Below are positions 22,301-33,217 of a DNA stretch of 64,000 bases, one piece after another. Position 1 is the first letter of the stretch, and each line of letters opens with the position of its first letter. The translations under genes were made by a program, and so were the position numbers. Source of the stretch: Monodelphis domestica (taxonomy: Eukaryota; Chordata; Mammalia; Didelphimorphia; Didelphidae); the NCBI RefSeq assembly GCF_027887165.1, contig NC_077230.1, positions 328,460,415 through 328,524,414 of the forward strand, in the 5' to 3' direction. The notes below the pieces were generated by a model. The model saw only the letters and a program-made list of their open reading frames with translations. It was not told the DNA's origin and did no database searches.

Positions 22301-23110
22301 CTGCCCCATTCTTCAAGATCTTAGTTCTAAGGCAAAAATGCTAGCCTAACTCAGAGTCATTCCTAGAACCAGACACTCTACTCCAACTGTGATTTCACCA
22401 AGGCACAGTATATGATTCGATCATGTCCTTTTCCCTTTCCTCCTTCTCATGTGGTTTCTGGGCAATAAAGGCCCTCCAAAAAGGCTCTGACTCAATTCAC
22501 TCTTTGGGGATTCCAGGGCCAAAGTAAAATAAATGTTCTTTCCAAAATGACTCCTCATCCCTCCATACCCACCAGCACTAAGTCATGGAAAATGCTATCA
22601 CTCTATGACAAACTACCACCCTTCCTAAGACTTCTTTTTCAGCAGAACCATCCAAGAATGATGGAATCATTACAAAGGAACTCACAGGTCATCTCAGTCC
22701 AACCTCTAAGTAGTTCATTCCTCCTCCATCATCCCCAACAAGGGGTCCTGTTTGAAAACCCGCCCCAACAGGGAACTTACTACTACCCAAGGCAGCCCTT
22801 CAGCTAGCCAGCTCAAAATGTTAATGTCTTCCTCATATTAAATCATAATATGGCTCCCTGTAATTTCTACAGTTTGAGCCTATGTGGGATAGTGTCATGC
22901 CCAGAACCAGACATACTACTTCAACTGTGATTTCACTGAGGCACCGTGCACACATCCATTCTGTCATCTCCTTGTTTCTAAACAAGGTGCCTTTTGTAAA
23001 ACAGCTTGAGAACTTAACTGGCTTTCTTGACTGATCAGTCACCTTCTGTTGAATCACAGGCAGCTTACAAACCCCAAATCTTTATCTTAACTGTTATCCA
23101 GTCAAGTGCC
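22300..23110. mobile_element. CR1/L3-like LINE remnants
   Basis: Two partly matching pieces (22363-22412 and 22899-22947) share AGAACCAGACACTCTACTCC-like text and TGTGATTTCAC. Between them lies AATCATTACAAAGGAACTCA, CTCAGTCCAACCTCTAAG. This is the text of CR1/L3 3' regions also seen at 45220 and 57600. Orientation uncertain. Confidence 0.45.
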
Positions 23111-23196
23111 TTCCATCCTGCCTCCAGCCATTGATTTGTTTAGCCCACATATAAGACTTCACACTTGACCCCTTGTTAAATTAAGGAAGCAGAGGG

Positions 23197-23426
23197 GCAG
23201 AGAAGCTAGCACAATGAACTTAAATCAGGAAGATCTAGATTTAATCTTGCCTCAGATCCTTAGTAATTATATGACCCCAGATAAGTCACTTAAATTCTCT
23301 CCATTTCAGCTTCCTTATCTGTAAAATTCTCATGTTAGCATCTGTCTCACAGGGTTGTCTTACAGATCAAATGAGATAATATATGTATAAAGTCCCTTAC
23401 AGATTTTATATAAATGTGAGGAACTG
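23197..23426 (+). mobile_element. MIR SINE feeding a microsatellite
   Basis: AAGCTAGCACAATGAACTT, AGATTTAATCTTGCCTCAG, AGATAAGTCACTTAAATTC, CAAATGAGATAATATATG, then a tail that turns straight into ACT triplets. Confidence 0.75.
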
Positions 23427-23925
23427 TTACTACTACTACTGTTACTACTCCTACTCCTCTTCCTCCTCCTCTATTACTATTGCTCCTTCTGCTCTACTAC
23501 TATTACTACTACTATTATTACTACTTCAACTACTCTTCTTTCTCCTCCTCTACTACTATTACTACTCCTCCACTACTATTACTACTACTACTACTCTTTC
23601 TCATCCTCTACTACTATTACCACTCCTCCACTACTGTTACTACTCCTCTTCCTCTTTCTCATCCTCTACTATTACTACTCCTCCACCACTATTACTACTA
23701 CTATTACTCCTCTTCCTCCTGCTCTACTACTATTACTACTACTATGATTAATCCTCCTCCTCTACTACTCTTGCTCCTTCTCCTCTTCTTCCTCCTCCTC
23801 CTTTACTATTACTACTACTATTATTACTACTAATACAATTACTATAACTATACTATCATTACTACTACTACTACTATTCTATAACTACTACTACTACTAC
23901 TATTACTACTACTGCTACCAATACA
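23427..23925 (+). repeat. ACT/ATT/CTC triplet-rich tract, ~500 bp
   Basis: Degenerate array of TACTACTAT, TACTCCTC and TTCCTCCTCC blocks with several longer units repeated (for example CTCTACTACTATTACTAC). The 117-122-codon Tyr/Ser/Leu frames are artefacts. Confidence 0.95.
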
Positions 23926-24480
23926 TTTCATTTAATTAGATTAGGCTTATTTTTCTAGCCTTGAAGAAACTTAATGGATAACCATAATGTTCATGATAAA
24001 AACCCAGGGCTATAAGGGTAGCAGCAGGGCCATTGATTACCTTATGTTGGAGGGGAAGTGATGAGCTGGCCCCCTTAGTAGTCAAGGTAGAATGATGGAG
24101 AGCAGAGCCCTGTTGGATGTGTAATGAGCAGGAAAGATTAGCCTTTGAATGTAGACCTTCAGTAGGAGTGTGATCAGTCTGGGTCTGTGAGTTGGCATCT
24201 TTGGATGCTGACTGAATAGTGCTGACAGGGAGAGAAAGCAAGTCAGAGGGTATTTGGGCTATGTTTCTGTGGAGCCAATGAGGATGGACAGAAAGAGCAC
24301 CAGTTTCACTTCTCTGTGTGTAGACAAGATAGTCCTGTGTATAGACCCAAGAGCCCATTCTTCATTTGACTCAGTTGGAGGACTCATCAGAGTCAGGAAA
24401 GGAAATGAAGCCATAATCTGGCATGATGAACCATGCTGACTCCTAGACATCACTAACTCTTTTAAGGAATTAATGTTATA
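23926..24480. other. Intergenic, no feature recognised
   Basis: A 140-codon minus frame (23936-24358) is open but has no recognisable domain, no conserved splice context and no matching neighbour. I see no repeat I can name. Confidence 0.35.
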
Positions 24481-25140
24481 AATATTTGTCAGAAATCACA
24501 GTCAAGTATAACAATTTGAAGAATCTACAATTTTCCTCTTTTTTCAAAAATTGGAACATTTGCCCATTTTCTGGCTCATAGAACCTCTCTGATTGCCCAT
24601 GATTTCTCAAAAATCACAAATGGCATTTCAGAATGACAATCCACTGAAAGTTCTTTCAGTCTCCAGGATGGTAGTTTTTCTAAAGTCTAGCTTATTGAGA
24701 GTCCCTCATTTGTTTTGGGTTTCACTTCCTTCTCCACAATTTTTGTTCTGGCTATAATAAGTCTAGATAACTCTTGTTAATAGAGAAAACCAACATGAGA
24801 AGAATACAGTAATTCTGCCTTCTCTTTATCAAGAAGTTATTTTTTTATCCAGAGAGATAAATAGTCCTCTCCCTTCTTTGATCTTGTCCCACACCACTGC
24901 TTTTTAAAAGCTCTGTTGACTTTAGTATTAAGAAACAACTTGTTCTGAGCTTTAAATGTCCCGAAAGTATTTTTAAAGGACTGTGCTACTCTTTTGTATT
25001 CCTCTTGTTACCTCTTCTTGCTTCTGTCTTCTGTACATGTCTTTCATGGTTCTCTGTGCCACCACATCAGCCTCTTTAAATAATTCTACCTTCTTCAATG
25101 GGAAAAATATGGTATGGATGTGAGTGAAATCCAAATTTGT
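24480..25140. mobile_element. CR1/L3-like LINE remnant
   Basis: TTTGCCCATTTTCTGGC, CCATGATTTCTCAAAAATCAC, GTTCTTTCAGTCTCCAGGA, AATTCTGCCTTCTCTTTATC and GTATTCCTCTTGTTACC follow in the order I know from old CR1-type LINE pieces in amniotes. No open frame. Confidence 0.4.
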
Positions 25141-25258
25141 TTGGGAGTACATTTTTCTTAATCATGTGTTCCTTTCTCTTCTAAGGTTCCAAATCTAACT
25201 AGAGATTTCAGGCTGGAAGTAACCAGAGAGATCATTTCTTTTAACTCACTCTTTTTAT

Positions 25259-25266
25259 CACACACG

Positions 25267-25344
<78 letters not shown>
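25259..25344 (+). repeat. (CA)n dinucleotide repeat
   Basis: About 43 CA units with two CG interruptions near 25265 and 25291. The 61-codon Cys/Val frame over it is an artefact. Confidence 0.97.
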
Positions 25345-25347
<3 letters not shown>

Positions 25348-26130
25348 CCTGCTATTAGCTTCAGCCTATTCCTGAAATTCTGTACAACTCGGAGAAATAA
25401 TTTCCCATAGCTGACTTGACAAAAAAAATTGCTGAATTGGATCCTTGCCTATTATTTATTTCCAAAGCTTGTTTACACTTACAAGCTTTGTTCAACATCT
25501 TGGTTTATGCTCCTCATCAGCAATTTCCTTCCCATCTTAGGGCTTTCCTCTCTGGTTACAGAGTAAGAAATGGACAAATGAATGGATAAAGAGAAGCTTA
25601 AAATGAATTACCTGTTCAGAATGTCCAGAGGGTAACAAAAACAGTAACCACTATATTGCTATTTGAATACATTGATCATTAGTATTAATGACGGGCTGGC
25701 TAGTCATAATAGCTAAAGTTAGCTATTAATAATTAACAAATTATTATGATAATTGGCATTAATAACAAATTAAATAAGAGATTAGACATAAAAGTCTCTT
25801 TGGGTTTTCAAAGTCTATGCCAGCCAAATGTAATCTCTGCCAAGTTCCACTCTGCTAGAAAGACTTGGAGACCTAAGGACAAATACTGTTTTATCTCTGA
25901 TGACCAGCCTAGATAGAACTAGAGAGGCTCAGCAACAACAGGCTAGCCACTTAGTGATGAATTCTTTAGCCATGGAAAGTCATAAAAGAAAAATACTAAA
26001 TTGATTGAAAGGTTCAGACAATACAAGATCCTACTATGCTTATAGTTTGCTGAATTTAGAAAGCATTTGACTCAATAGAGCAAGGTCTAGATCTTCCTGA
26101 TTCTCCTACGCATTTGTAAAACTCTTACAA
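25345..26130. other. Intergenic, mostly unassigned
   Basis: 25350-25600 may continue the CR1/L3-like remnant (GAGAAATAATTTCCCATAG). The remainder, including an AT-rich block at 25650-25800, shows nothing I can name. Confidence 0.35.
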
Positions 26131-26400
26131 TTCATTCCAATGGCCATGAAGGTGACTGAAGCAGGTTTGGTGGAGTGCTTAGAGCTTTGTCAGACATCAA
26201 AGACTCCAAGGTCATCCACTGCATCTTGGGCCAGTGCCAGGTATCTTGACTTTTGTCCTGCCACTGGAGTTTAATGACTCTGGAAGAGAGAATGACACTG
26301 CCGATTTCACACAGCTATGCCTCCTTAAATCCAATTCATGCTCAAGTCAAAGCATCATCTTGGTGATATCATTGGTCCTCTTCAAAAACAAAGGATGTGC
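26130..26400 (-). mobile_element. Unnamed ~500-bp repeat, copy C
   Basis: Antisense fragment: GTGCTTAGAGCTTTGTCAGA, CATCAAAGACTCCAAGGTC, ATCCACTGCATCTTGGGCC, ACTTTTGTCCTGCCACTGG and AATCCAATTCATGCTCAAG are reverse complements of phrases at 60060-60240. Confidence 0.65.
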
Positions 26401-26950
26401 AACAAAATTCTTACAAGGTTCCTTAAAAAAGAAAGAATTATTTTGTGACCTGATTATTAAGTGAGACATGGAACAGGGAAACTTGGTCACCAAAGATATT
26501 TGCTTCTTTCATAGAGTTCAAATGGGAAAAGAATTCCTTATATGAAAGAAAAAATACACTTTGTACTTAGCTAAAATCTTCAGAGAAACATATTATGTTT
26601 TTGTGTGAGGAGTTCTGACCAATAGAACTTACCTGCTAAAGAAAGAACTGACTCAAGCAATAGCTAAATCAGAATTTAGAGTAAAAAATTCTGAGGCATA
26701 AGATGAAGACATCTTATTACATTAATGAAAACTACATTAAATGAAAACAAAACACGTTAATGAAACTAAACACTAAAACACATTAATGAAAACTAAAAAT
26801 ACATAGTTTTTCCATCAGAATTTTTGATTTACCAAAGAGAATGATGTTGATGTGATACATACCTTTGGAGAAGTTCTGTTTTCCCAGAAAACTAGGGACA
26901 CTCCTCTACTCAACAATTAAGCCTCCTTGGGGGATTGAGAGCATTATCAA
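26400..26950. other. Intergenic, short AT-rich repeat cluster
   Basis: At 26719-26800 the phrase CATTAATGAAAACTA and close variants recur several times within 80 bp. Nothing else recognised. Confidence 0.4.
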
Positions 26951-27140
26951 GGACAGCTAAGTAGCACAATAGCCTGGAGTCAGGAAGACCTGGATTCAAA
27001 TTTGACCTCAAATATTTTTGAGCTGTGCATCCCTGGGCAAGTCACTTGACTCCAGTTGCCTAGCCTTTACCTCTCTTCTGCCTTAGAATTAATACTTAGT
27101 ACCTATTCTAAGATAGAAGGCAAGAATTTTTTTAAAGACA
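26951..27140 (+). mobile_element. CORE-SINE with hairpin-type tail
   Basis: GGACAGCTAAGTAGCACAAT head, CTGGATTCAAATTTGACC, GGGCAAGTCACTTGACTCC, GTTGCCTAGCCTTTACC, ending AGATAGAAGGCAAG. Confidence 0.82.
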
Positions 27141-28290
27141 TATCTTATCTTAATATGATCCTTGAGTCAATAGTGTAAGGAAATCAATATTAGAATATCA
27201 GACCAAAGAAACCTTTGCGACACTAAGTTTAACTTTTAAAACACAGTGGAGGGCTAAGTTCTTAAAGCTTCTGAGACCAAAGCACTAAGTAAGATGAAGT
27301 CCTCCAGATACTCCTGGTTTAGATAACCCTGCTAACTTCTTCAATTGCCAAAATACTAGAACAGTGCCTAAATAAAGATTCATAATCATCCCAAATAATG
27401 GTCCCTAGCTAATCACAGAGAAAAAAGCAAGCTGGACTTTTAAAGATATCTATTTCTAGAATGAGCTACATAATTAGATGGATAATCTCTCATTGATCTG
27501 ATCCATCAAAAAAAAGATATATATGGAACAGACATCCCAGAGTTAACAGGAAGATATCAGGCTACAATGTAGTGGCAAAATTATGCAACATTCTTAATAA
27601 TCGTGTCTCCCTTTAGCAAAGGTTCATCTTTTTAACAGCCATATTTTTCCAGTATTGTCCTTTACAGTACTGGAATTCCACAGCCTCCAAAGAATTACAA
27701 TCATAGGTTACTCAAAGGGCAAAGAAGAGATGCATCAGTATATTGCCAACAAAGAATTAGGCAGCATACATCAAAGAGAGAGATAATCAAAAATGGAGGT
27801 AGGGTAAGCATGTAGCAAAAAGGAGGGATAAAATAAGAGAGCCTGTGTGCTCTGTTGATGTCTACCCAATGTCAAGAGATCAAAGTCTGGAGAATGTTGA
27901 GCTAACCACCACCACCACCACCCCACCCCAAACCAGAAGGTTTCTCACAAAGACTTACAAAATGGCAAAGGATTGGAAAGAGTGGATGAGTGGAGGTCAT
28001 CGCTGGAAAGAGTATCTACTTTAGTGAGGTCACTGAACCATGGAAGTATGAAGATTTGTAATGAAATTAGAGGGCATGTAAGTATTTTTATTAGCTTATT
28101 TTTATATGCCACTTTAGGAATAAAAAGTATCTACTAAAATCCTACTCTGATGCCTCATTATTCATATTGTGATCTTGGATTTTCAAAAACTATGCCAGCA
28201 GAGCATAAACTTTACTAAGTCTCTAAATAGGATAAATTTCAAGTGCAGTCCAGGGACAGACAGATTAGGTGTCTGTACCAAATAATGAAT
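27141..28290. other. Intergenic, no feature recognised
   Basis: AT-rich; a short CCA run at 27905-27925. No gene or repeat that I can name. Confidence 0.35.
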
Positions 28291-28299
28291 TCTTTGGAC

Positions 28300-28500
28300 C
28301 ACAAAGAGGCAGCAGGATATAGCAAGTTCAGCAATGTGTTGTCTGAAGACTCAGGTTCAAACCTTACTTTGGGTTTTAATAATCTGTCTGGCATTAAGCA
28401 ATCCACTTCAACTTTGTGGAATTCATTTTTTCTCATCTGACAAATAAGAGGTTGGACTAGATGCCTCCTGAGGTCCTTTCCATCTTCAAAACTATAAATC
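28300..28500 (+). mobile_element. MIR-type SINE
   Basis: GAGGCAGCAGGATATAGC head, AGGTTCAAACCTTACTTTG, AGAGGTTGGACTAGATGCC and TTTCCATCTTCAAAACTATA tail. Confidence 0.65.
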
Positions 28501-28652
28501 TATTTCTAAAGCATGGAGGGTTTATAATATAAATTGTTAGAAATATCCATACTGGGGAAAATCATAGGTCTTCCAAGCATTGAAGTAAGATTCCAAATGA
28601 CTTTGCATTACTTTCATCTCACCTGAACCCTACAAAAATATTATTAGCTGAG

Positions 28653-28850
28653 GGGGCAGCTGGGTAGCTCAGTGTATTGAGAGCCAGGCCTTGAGACGGT
28701 AAGTCCTAGGTTCAAATCTGGCCTCAGACACTTCCCAGCTGTGTGACCCTGGGCAAGTCACTTGACCCCCATTGCCTAGCCCTTACCACTCTTCTGCCTT
28801 GGAGCCAATACTGTGTATTGGCTCCAAGACGGAAGGTAAGGGTTTAAAAA
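28653..28850 (+). mobile_element. CORE-SINE, full length, perfect TSD
   Basis: GGGCAGCTGGGTAGCTCAG, GGTTCAAATCTGGCCTCAG, GTGTGACCCTGGGCAAGTCA, CATTGCCTAGCCCTTACCAC, a perfect 14-bp stem hairpin at 28798-28828, and GGAAGGTAAGGGTTTAAAA. Flanked by the 15-bp duplication ATATTATTAGCTGAG (28638-28652 and 28854-28868). Among the youngest-looking SINEs here. Confidence 0.92.
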
Positions 28851-28889
28851 AATATATTATTAGCTGAGTAACATAAATGGTATTTTTAA

Positions 28890-28990
28890 CTTATTAGTAA
28901 CCAAGGGTCAGACACTTGAAATGACTTGGCCATGATCACACAGAAAATGTGGAGCAGGAACTTAGACCTGGTCATCTTACTCTGAGTCTA
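28890..28990 (-). mobile_element. MIR SINE remnant
   Basis: Antisense MIR trace: GACTTGGCCATGATCACAC, GAGCAGGAACTTAGACC, TCTGAGTCTAGGGCTCC. Confidence 0.5.
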
Positions 28991-29186
28991 GGGCTCCTTC
29001 TACCATTTCAATCATTGCTAATAATTATCTGTCTTTGGTATTATGTTCCGTGAACATCTATGTGTGCTACTCAGTAAGATACCTCAGAAGCTTTTTGAAT
29101 TAAACTTTACAAGGAAAACCCTAAGGCCTCCTATGTAAAATTTCTCTTTGGTGATTTGGTGGGTGGGTTTGAAAGACACCCTAGTA

Positions 29187-29385
29187 GGGGATAGATAGGT
29201 GGCTCATTGGATTAAGAGCCAGTTTTAGATATGGGAGATCCTAGGTTCAAATCTGGCCTCAGTTATTTCCTAGCTGTGTGATCCTGGGCAAATCATTTAA
29301 CTCCCATTGTCTAGCCCTCACCATTCTTCTGACTGGGAACCAATCTGATTCTAAGATGGAAGGGTAAGGGTTTAAAAAAAAAAAC
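29187..29385 (+). mobile_element. CORE-SINE with hairpin-type tail
   Basis: GGGGATAGATAGGTGGCTC, CCTAGGTTCAAATCTGGCC, CCTGGGCAAATCATTTAAC, CATTGTCTAGCCCTCACC, ending GGAAGGGTAAGGGTTTAAAA. Confidence 0.85.
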
Positions 29386-29389
29386 ACTA

Positions 29390-29898
29390 AAATATCTCCT
29401 CTATCTAAGTGCCATAATGCTTGAACTTCCATCACTGGAACTACACTCCTTGGGATTCTTTTCTACTTGTGGCTGTTTTACTCTTGGAAGAGGTAATTCA
29501 TTCCACAAATGCATAAGGTTACTACTGACTCAACAGATCTCTTAATAGAGCCAAGAGGCAGATAATTCAGCACCTGCAGCAACTTCCTAATGAGCTAGGC
29601 TGAACAACACTGCCATTGGCTGACTTGGAAAAGTAATAGGTTCTGCATACTCCAAGCATTTGGGGAAATGCTGAGCCTAAAGTCATCGCTCTCCAAAGAA
29701 GGTTGTGGGTTTGCAACCGTTTTCATCTGTTTTTCTTGCACAAGGGCACAATCTAATTCTTAGTGCCCACTCCAGGGCTGTAAGGTGGCTTTAGCCATTT
29801 TACACAAGCTTCATCATCAACAAATGGCCAGGGTTGACCAAATACTTTTAAATAAAAAATAAATTACTTCTAAAAAGGATTTTTAAATATCCTAAAAC
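29390..29898. other. Intergenic, no feature recognised
   Basis: No repeat or gene I can name between two SINEs. Confidence 0.35.
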
Positions 29899-29899
29899 T

Positions 29900-30095
29900 G
29901 AGGCAGCTAGGTAGCTCATCAATAGAGATCTAGTCCTGCAAATGACAGGTGCTGGTTCAAATCTGGCCTCAACTACTTCCTAGCTATGTCCCTGGGCAAG
30001 TCACTTAACCCTCATTGTCTAGCCCTTATCACTCTTCTGCCTTAGAACGAATACATAATATTGATCTAAGATGGAAGTTAAGAGGTTTTTCTTTT
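29900..30095 (+). mobile_element. CORE-SINE with hairpin-type tail
   Basis: GAGGCAGCTAGGTAGCTCAT, GCTGGTTCAAATCTGGCCTC, GGGCAAGTCACTTAACCCTC, ATTGTCTAGCCCTTATCAC and a decayed tail at 30040-30090. Confidence 0.82.
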
Positions 30096-30164
30096 AATGC
30101 CCTACAACTACAATTAGGAAGAAGCTGTAGTGACCAATATTATCCCTCTATTGAAGTTACTTCT

Positions 30165-30413
30165 TGTTTAGGAGTAGCCAATAGAGAACTGGACATAAAG
30201 TCAAGAAGACTTATCTTTGTGAGTTCAAATCCAACCTCAGATACTATCTGTGTGACCCTAGGCAAGTCACTTAACCCTGTTTGTTTCAGTTTCCTCATCT
30301 GGAAAATGAGCTGGAGAAGGAAATGGCCAACCACTCCAGTATCTTTGCCAAGAAAACCCCAAATGGGGTCACAAAGAGTTAGACATGACTGAAATGACTC
30401 AACAACAAAACCT
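30165..30413 (+). mobile_element. MAR1-like CORE-SINE
   Basis: GTGAGTTCAAATCCAACCTC, GACCCTAGGCAAGTCACTTA, GGAAAATGAGCTGGAGAAGG, TTTGCCAAGAAAACCCC, GGGGTCACAAAGAGTTAGAC and ACAACAAAACC. The 125-codon frame over it is spurious. Confidence 0.88.
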
Positions 30414-30559
30414 CTTTATCCAGAAGAGATGAGGATCAGGCTGATCTTTATTAAGATTGGAGCTTGGCTAGAATGTTAAGATATGAGGAAGCAAATTTTA
30501 AATCAGCATGATGAATTTCCAACCATTCAATTTGTCAGACAGTATAATGGGCAACCTCT

Positions 30560-30725
30560 AGAAGTTGGGGGTTTCTTCTTATTAGGATTATTTTCTTCAG
30601 GAACAGGCTAGATGATTACTTGTCAAAAATGGTGAAGGGGATCCATACTTCAAGTAGAGGGCTCAATCAATTCCCCTCTGAAGTCCTGACCAACTCCAAG
30701 AATCTAGGATTCTATGTAATGATAT
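30560..30725 (+). mobile_element. CR1/L3-like 3' fragment
   Basis: GAACAGGCTAGATGATTACT, TGTCAAAAATGGTGAAGG and CTGACCAACTCCAAGAATCT match the 3' text of CR1-type LINEs. Confidence 0.5.
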
Positions 30726-30903
30726 GATAATGTGCTCTCCTTTGCATAATCTATGCAACCAGCAAAGGGGAAGCATAAAAGAGAAACAAAGTCTGCTTAA
30801 AATAATATTGTAATTTTGGTGTATCCCACCACTTCAACTTTCTTCATTCCACTTTCTATGTCCAAATGGGGCCTGAGAGTAGAAGATGGCAAAAGTATGC
30901 ATG

Positions 30904-31025
30904 AAATGCTACATGTAAAACCCAGTGGACTTGCTTGTCAGCTCCAGGATGGGGGAGGGAAGAGGGGTGGGAAAAATCATGCATAATGGAACCATGGAAA
31001 AATATTCTAAATAAATAATTTTTTT
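30904..31025 (+). mobile_element. L1 3' tail, 122 bp, with TSD
   Basis: Only the last part of an L1 3'UTR: CTACATGTAAAACCCAGTGG, GGATGGGGGAGGGAAGAG, CATGGAAAAATATTCTAAAT, A-rich end. The 13-bp duplication AAAAGTATGCATG flanks it (30891-30903 and 31026-31038). Confidence 0.85.
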
Positions 31026-31039
31026 AAAAGTATGCATGG

Positions 31040-32133
31040 AAGAAAGAGAAGGGAGAGTGAAGTCTGTGTGGCCACCACAGAGGTGTTTGGAGGCTGAATG
31101 GCTGGATTAGTGGATGGTTGATCATGAGAAGAAAGAACATGATGACATTTAAAACATGTCAGCAAATTTGACAGGAAAAGCTAAGGAAATGTTGTACTAA
31201 CCAACTCATGGCTCAATATCAAGGACTGACTAGGAAGCACCCCTCTTTAAGAACCAGAAGAGAGGGGGTGATCAAGATTTCTCCAGCTCCCTATTGGTCT
31301 TTTTTTACCTTTGATCAATCCCTCTCTGGTCTACTGTCATGTCCCTGCTATGCATCCACAGCTCCCTCCTGAAAGATTTCTGATCCACTAGTGTCAGAGA
31401 ATTGGTCCCTTGCTCCCCACACTTTCTGCCTGGACTTCCCCCAGAAATCAAACCCGTTTGATCTTCCATGAGACTCTCTGCTGCTGTCTTCTTCTACCCT
31501 CCTGCTGTTACCAGACAATGCCTCAGGCCCCTCAGCCTTCTCCTCAGGTCTCATTAACTAGGTCTCGGACACCACTCGTGATTATGCCAACCCCAATGCT
31601 TCCAGACCCTAGAGAAGACAGGGTTTTAGCTAAGGGGTGGGCAGTTGCCATTATCAAATGCCACGTACAGGTAGGCACTTTGAAAAATATTTATTATAAT
31701 AATGCTTATCATAGCACAGAGGAATGAAGTGACTTGCCAAGGGGCAGGGATAACACAGCAGTATCCCAATCCAATGTCACATCTCTTGAATTCCAACAGA
31801 GAGGCAGGAATACCCATGGGCCCCAGCCCTGGGACCCTAAGTATTCTAGCCCTAACCACTATACCCCCACCTTTAACTCCAAGCAGAGAGAGGTGAAGAA
31901 AGCCAATGGAATGATCAGGAAAGCAGAGGGAGACCTATTTTTCCCTATTTGACTTTTTTTTTTTACGTGAACTCTACTAGAGAACATAGAGAAAAAGACT
32001 TCTAAAACTGAAGGCACAAAAAAAACCTCATAATATTGTTTTCATTGAGGTGTGATAAGCAGTCCACAGTCACATCACCACATCCAAAAGATTAAACTTT
32101 TCCCCAGGAAACCCAGGCCCAAACATTTTTTTT
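31040..32133. other. Likely CCDC81 3'UTR and downstream DNA
   Basis: Follows the CCDC81 stop on the minus strand. 31700-31850 looks like an antisense MIR trace (GTGACTTGCCAAGGGGCAG). The frames here (60-105 codons) resemble nothing known to me. Confidence 0.35.
31690..31695 (-). promoter_or_regulatory. CCDC81: Possible CCDC81 polyadenylation signal
   Basis: First AATAAA on the minus strand downstream of the CCDC81 stop, about 440 bp past it. The position is reasonable for a 3'UTR, but it sits next to MIR-like sequence and no transcript supports it. Confidence 0.25.
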
Positions 32134-32275
32134 TTAAACCAGCAGTCTGGAGCCATGTAAATGTTTGGTCATCGGCCACAGATTAGTTTCCCCACAGTTG
32201 TTCAGACGCCTCTTACACTGGCAACAGCGTCGATACTTTTCACACTGATCCAAGATGAACAGCTTGTCAGAAGCC
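32134..32275 (-). CDS. CCDC81: CCDC81 last exon, Cys-rich C-terminus
   Basis: 142-bp coding part of the terminal exon, after a long pyrimidine tract ending TTCTTCTCAG. One base completes Leu, then ASDKLFILDQCEKYRRCCQC, KRRLNNCGETNLWPM and TKHLHGSRLLV, stop TAA at 32134-32136. The cysteines (384, 390, 391, 393, 400 of the fragment) form a CxxC-x-RR cluster resembling the CxxC in the 56571-56717 exon. Confidence 0.85.
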
Positions 32276-32329
32276 CTGAGAAGAAAAAGAAGAAAAATCC
32301 ATCAATTCCATTCAGTTTAGTGAACATCT

Positions 32330-32460
32330 ATTACTACATACAAAGAACCAAGAGGCTCCGTGGGATGGTGGTTTGATAGATGGCCAGAGTGTCAGGCAGA
32401 CTGAGGTTCAAGTCCTGTGCCTGTGTCACATGTCTGTGTGATACACCCATGATGGAGATG
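32330..32460 (+). mobile_element. MIR-type SINE remnant
   Basis: CCGTGGGATGGTGGTTTGAT, TGAGGTTCAAGTCCTGTGCC. Decayed copy in the last CCDC81 intron. Confidence 0.45.
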
Positions 32461-32789
32461 GGATGTCAGTAGATAGTATAGTCATCATAGAGAAGGTGGC
32501 GATCTGCCTTGGGAAAGGAGTTCCCCATCAGGAGTTCCCTATGCTGGTGAAATAATGGGGACCATATAAATATAGACAGAACCATAGATATTTCATTTCT
32601 GGAAGTGGTGGTGACCAACAGAATGGTAATCCAAAAGCCTGGTCAGAGGTCTGTCTGATGGATAAGAATGAAGAATGGAAAGTTGAGGCATTTTTTCATT
32701 TATTTGGCCATGCATTAAGCATCTTTTATATGTAGCACAGTACTAAGCATTAGGGGAAGAGGCAAAAAGGTGAAAAAAAACCACTCTGG

Positions 32790-32790
<1 letters not shown>

Positions 32791-32849
<59 letters not shown>
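32791..32849 (+). repeat. (TG)n dinucleotide repeat
   Basis: About 29 uninterrupted TG units in the last CCDC81 intron. Confidence 0.97.
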
Positions 32850-32851
<2 letters not shown>

Positions 32852-33013
32852 ACATGGTGGAGATACAGGTATATTTCTTGGCAAAGATACCAAAGTGGTG
32901 TGACATTTCCTTGTCTTCTGGATCACCTTTACTGATGAGAAAACTGAGTCAAACAGGGTTATAATGATTTATCAAGGATTGCACAGCTGCCAAGTATCTG
33001 AGGCTGGATTTGA

Positions 33014-33217
33014 ACTTTTTTTAAACCCTTACCTTCTGTCTTAGAACCAATACTTTGTATTAGATCCAAGTCAGAAGGGAAATAAGGGCTAGGGAACGGG
33101 GGATCAAGTGAGTTGCCCAGGGTCATACAGCTAGGAAATGTCTGAGGTCAAATTTGAACCTAGGACCTCCCATCTCTGGATCTGGCTCCCAATCCACTGA
33201 GTTACCCAGCTGTGCCT
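33014..33217 (-). mobile_element. CORE-SINE with hairpin-type tail, inside MIR
   Basis: TTTTTTTAAACCCTTACCTTC, GGGATCAAGTGAGTTGCCC, GGTCATACAGCTAGGAAATG, TTACCCAGCTGTGCC. Inserted in an antisense MIR (32930-33013 and 33218-33300); GATTTGAAC repeats on both sides as target duplication. Confidence 0.85.

Noticed and set aside
23383..23833. Tyr/Ser/Leu-rich frames
   Set aside because: Translation of a triplet-rich simple repeat.
23427..23925. CRISPR-like array
   Set aside because: Eukaryotic context, no constant repeat-spacer periodicity; a degenerate triplet satellite.
30015..30392. A 125-codon + strand frame
   Set aside because: It lies across two SINEs; the residues come from SINE text (for example KMSWRRKWPTTPVSL).
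31348..31554. 68-codon minus frame after the CCDC81 stop as an extra exon
   Set aside because: CCDC81 already ends with a stop at 32134 in a convincing C-terminus; no acceptor and no family similarity that I recognise.
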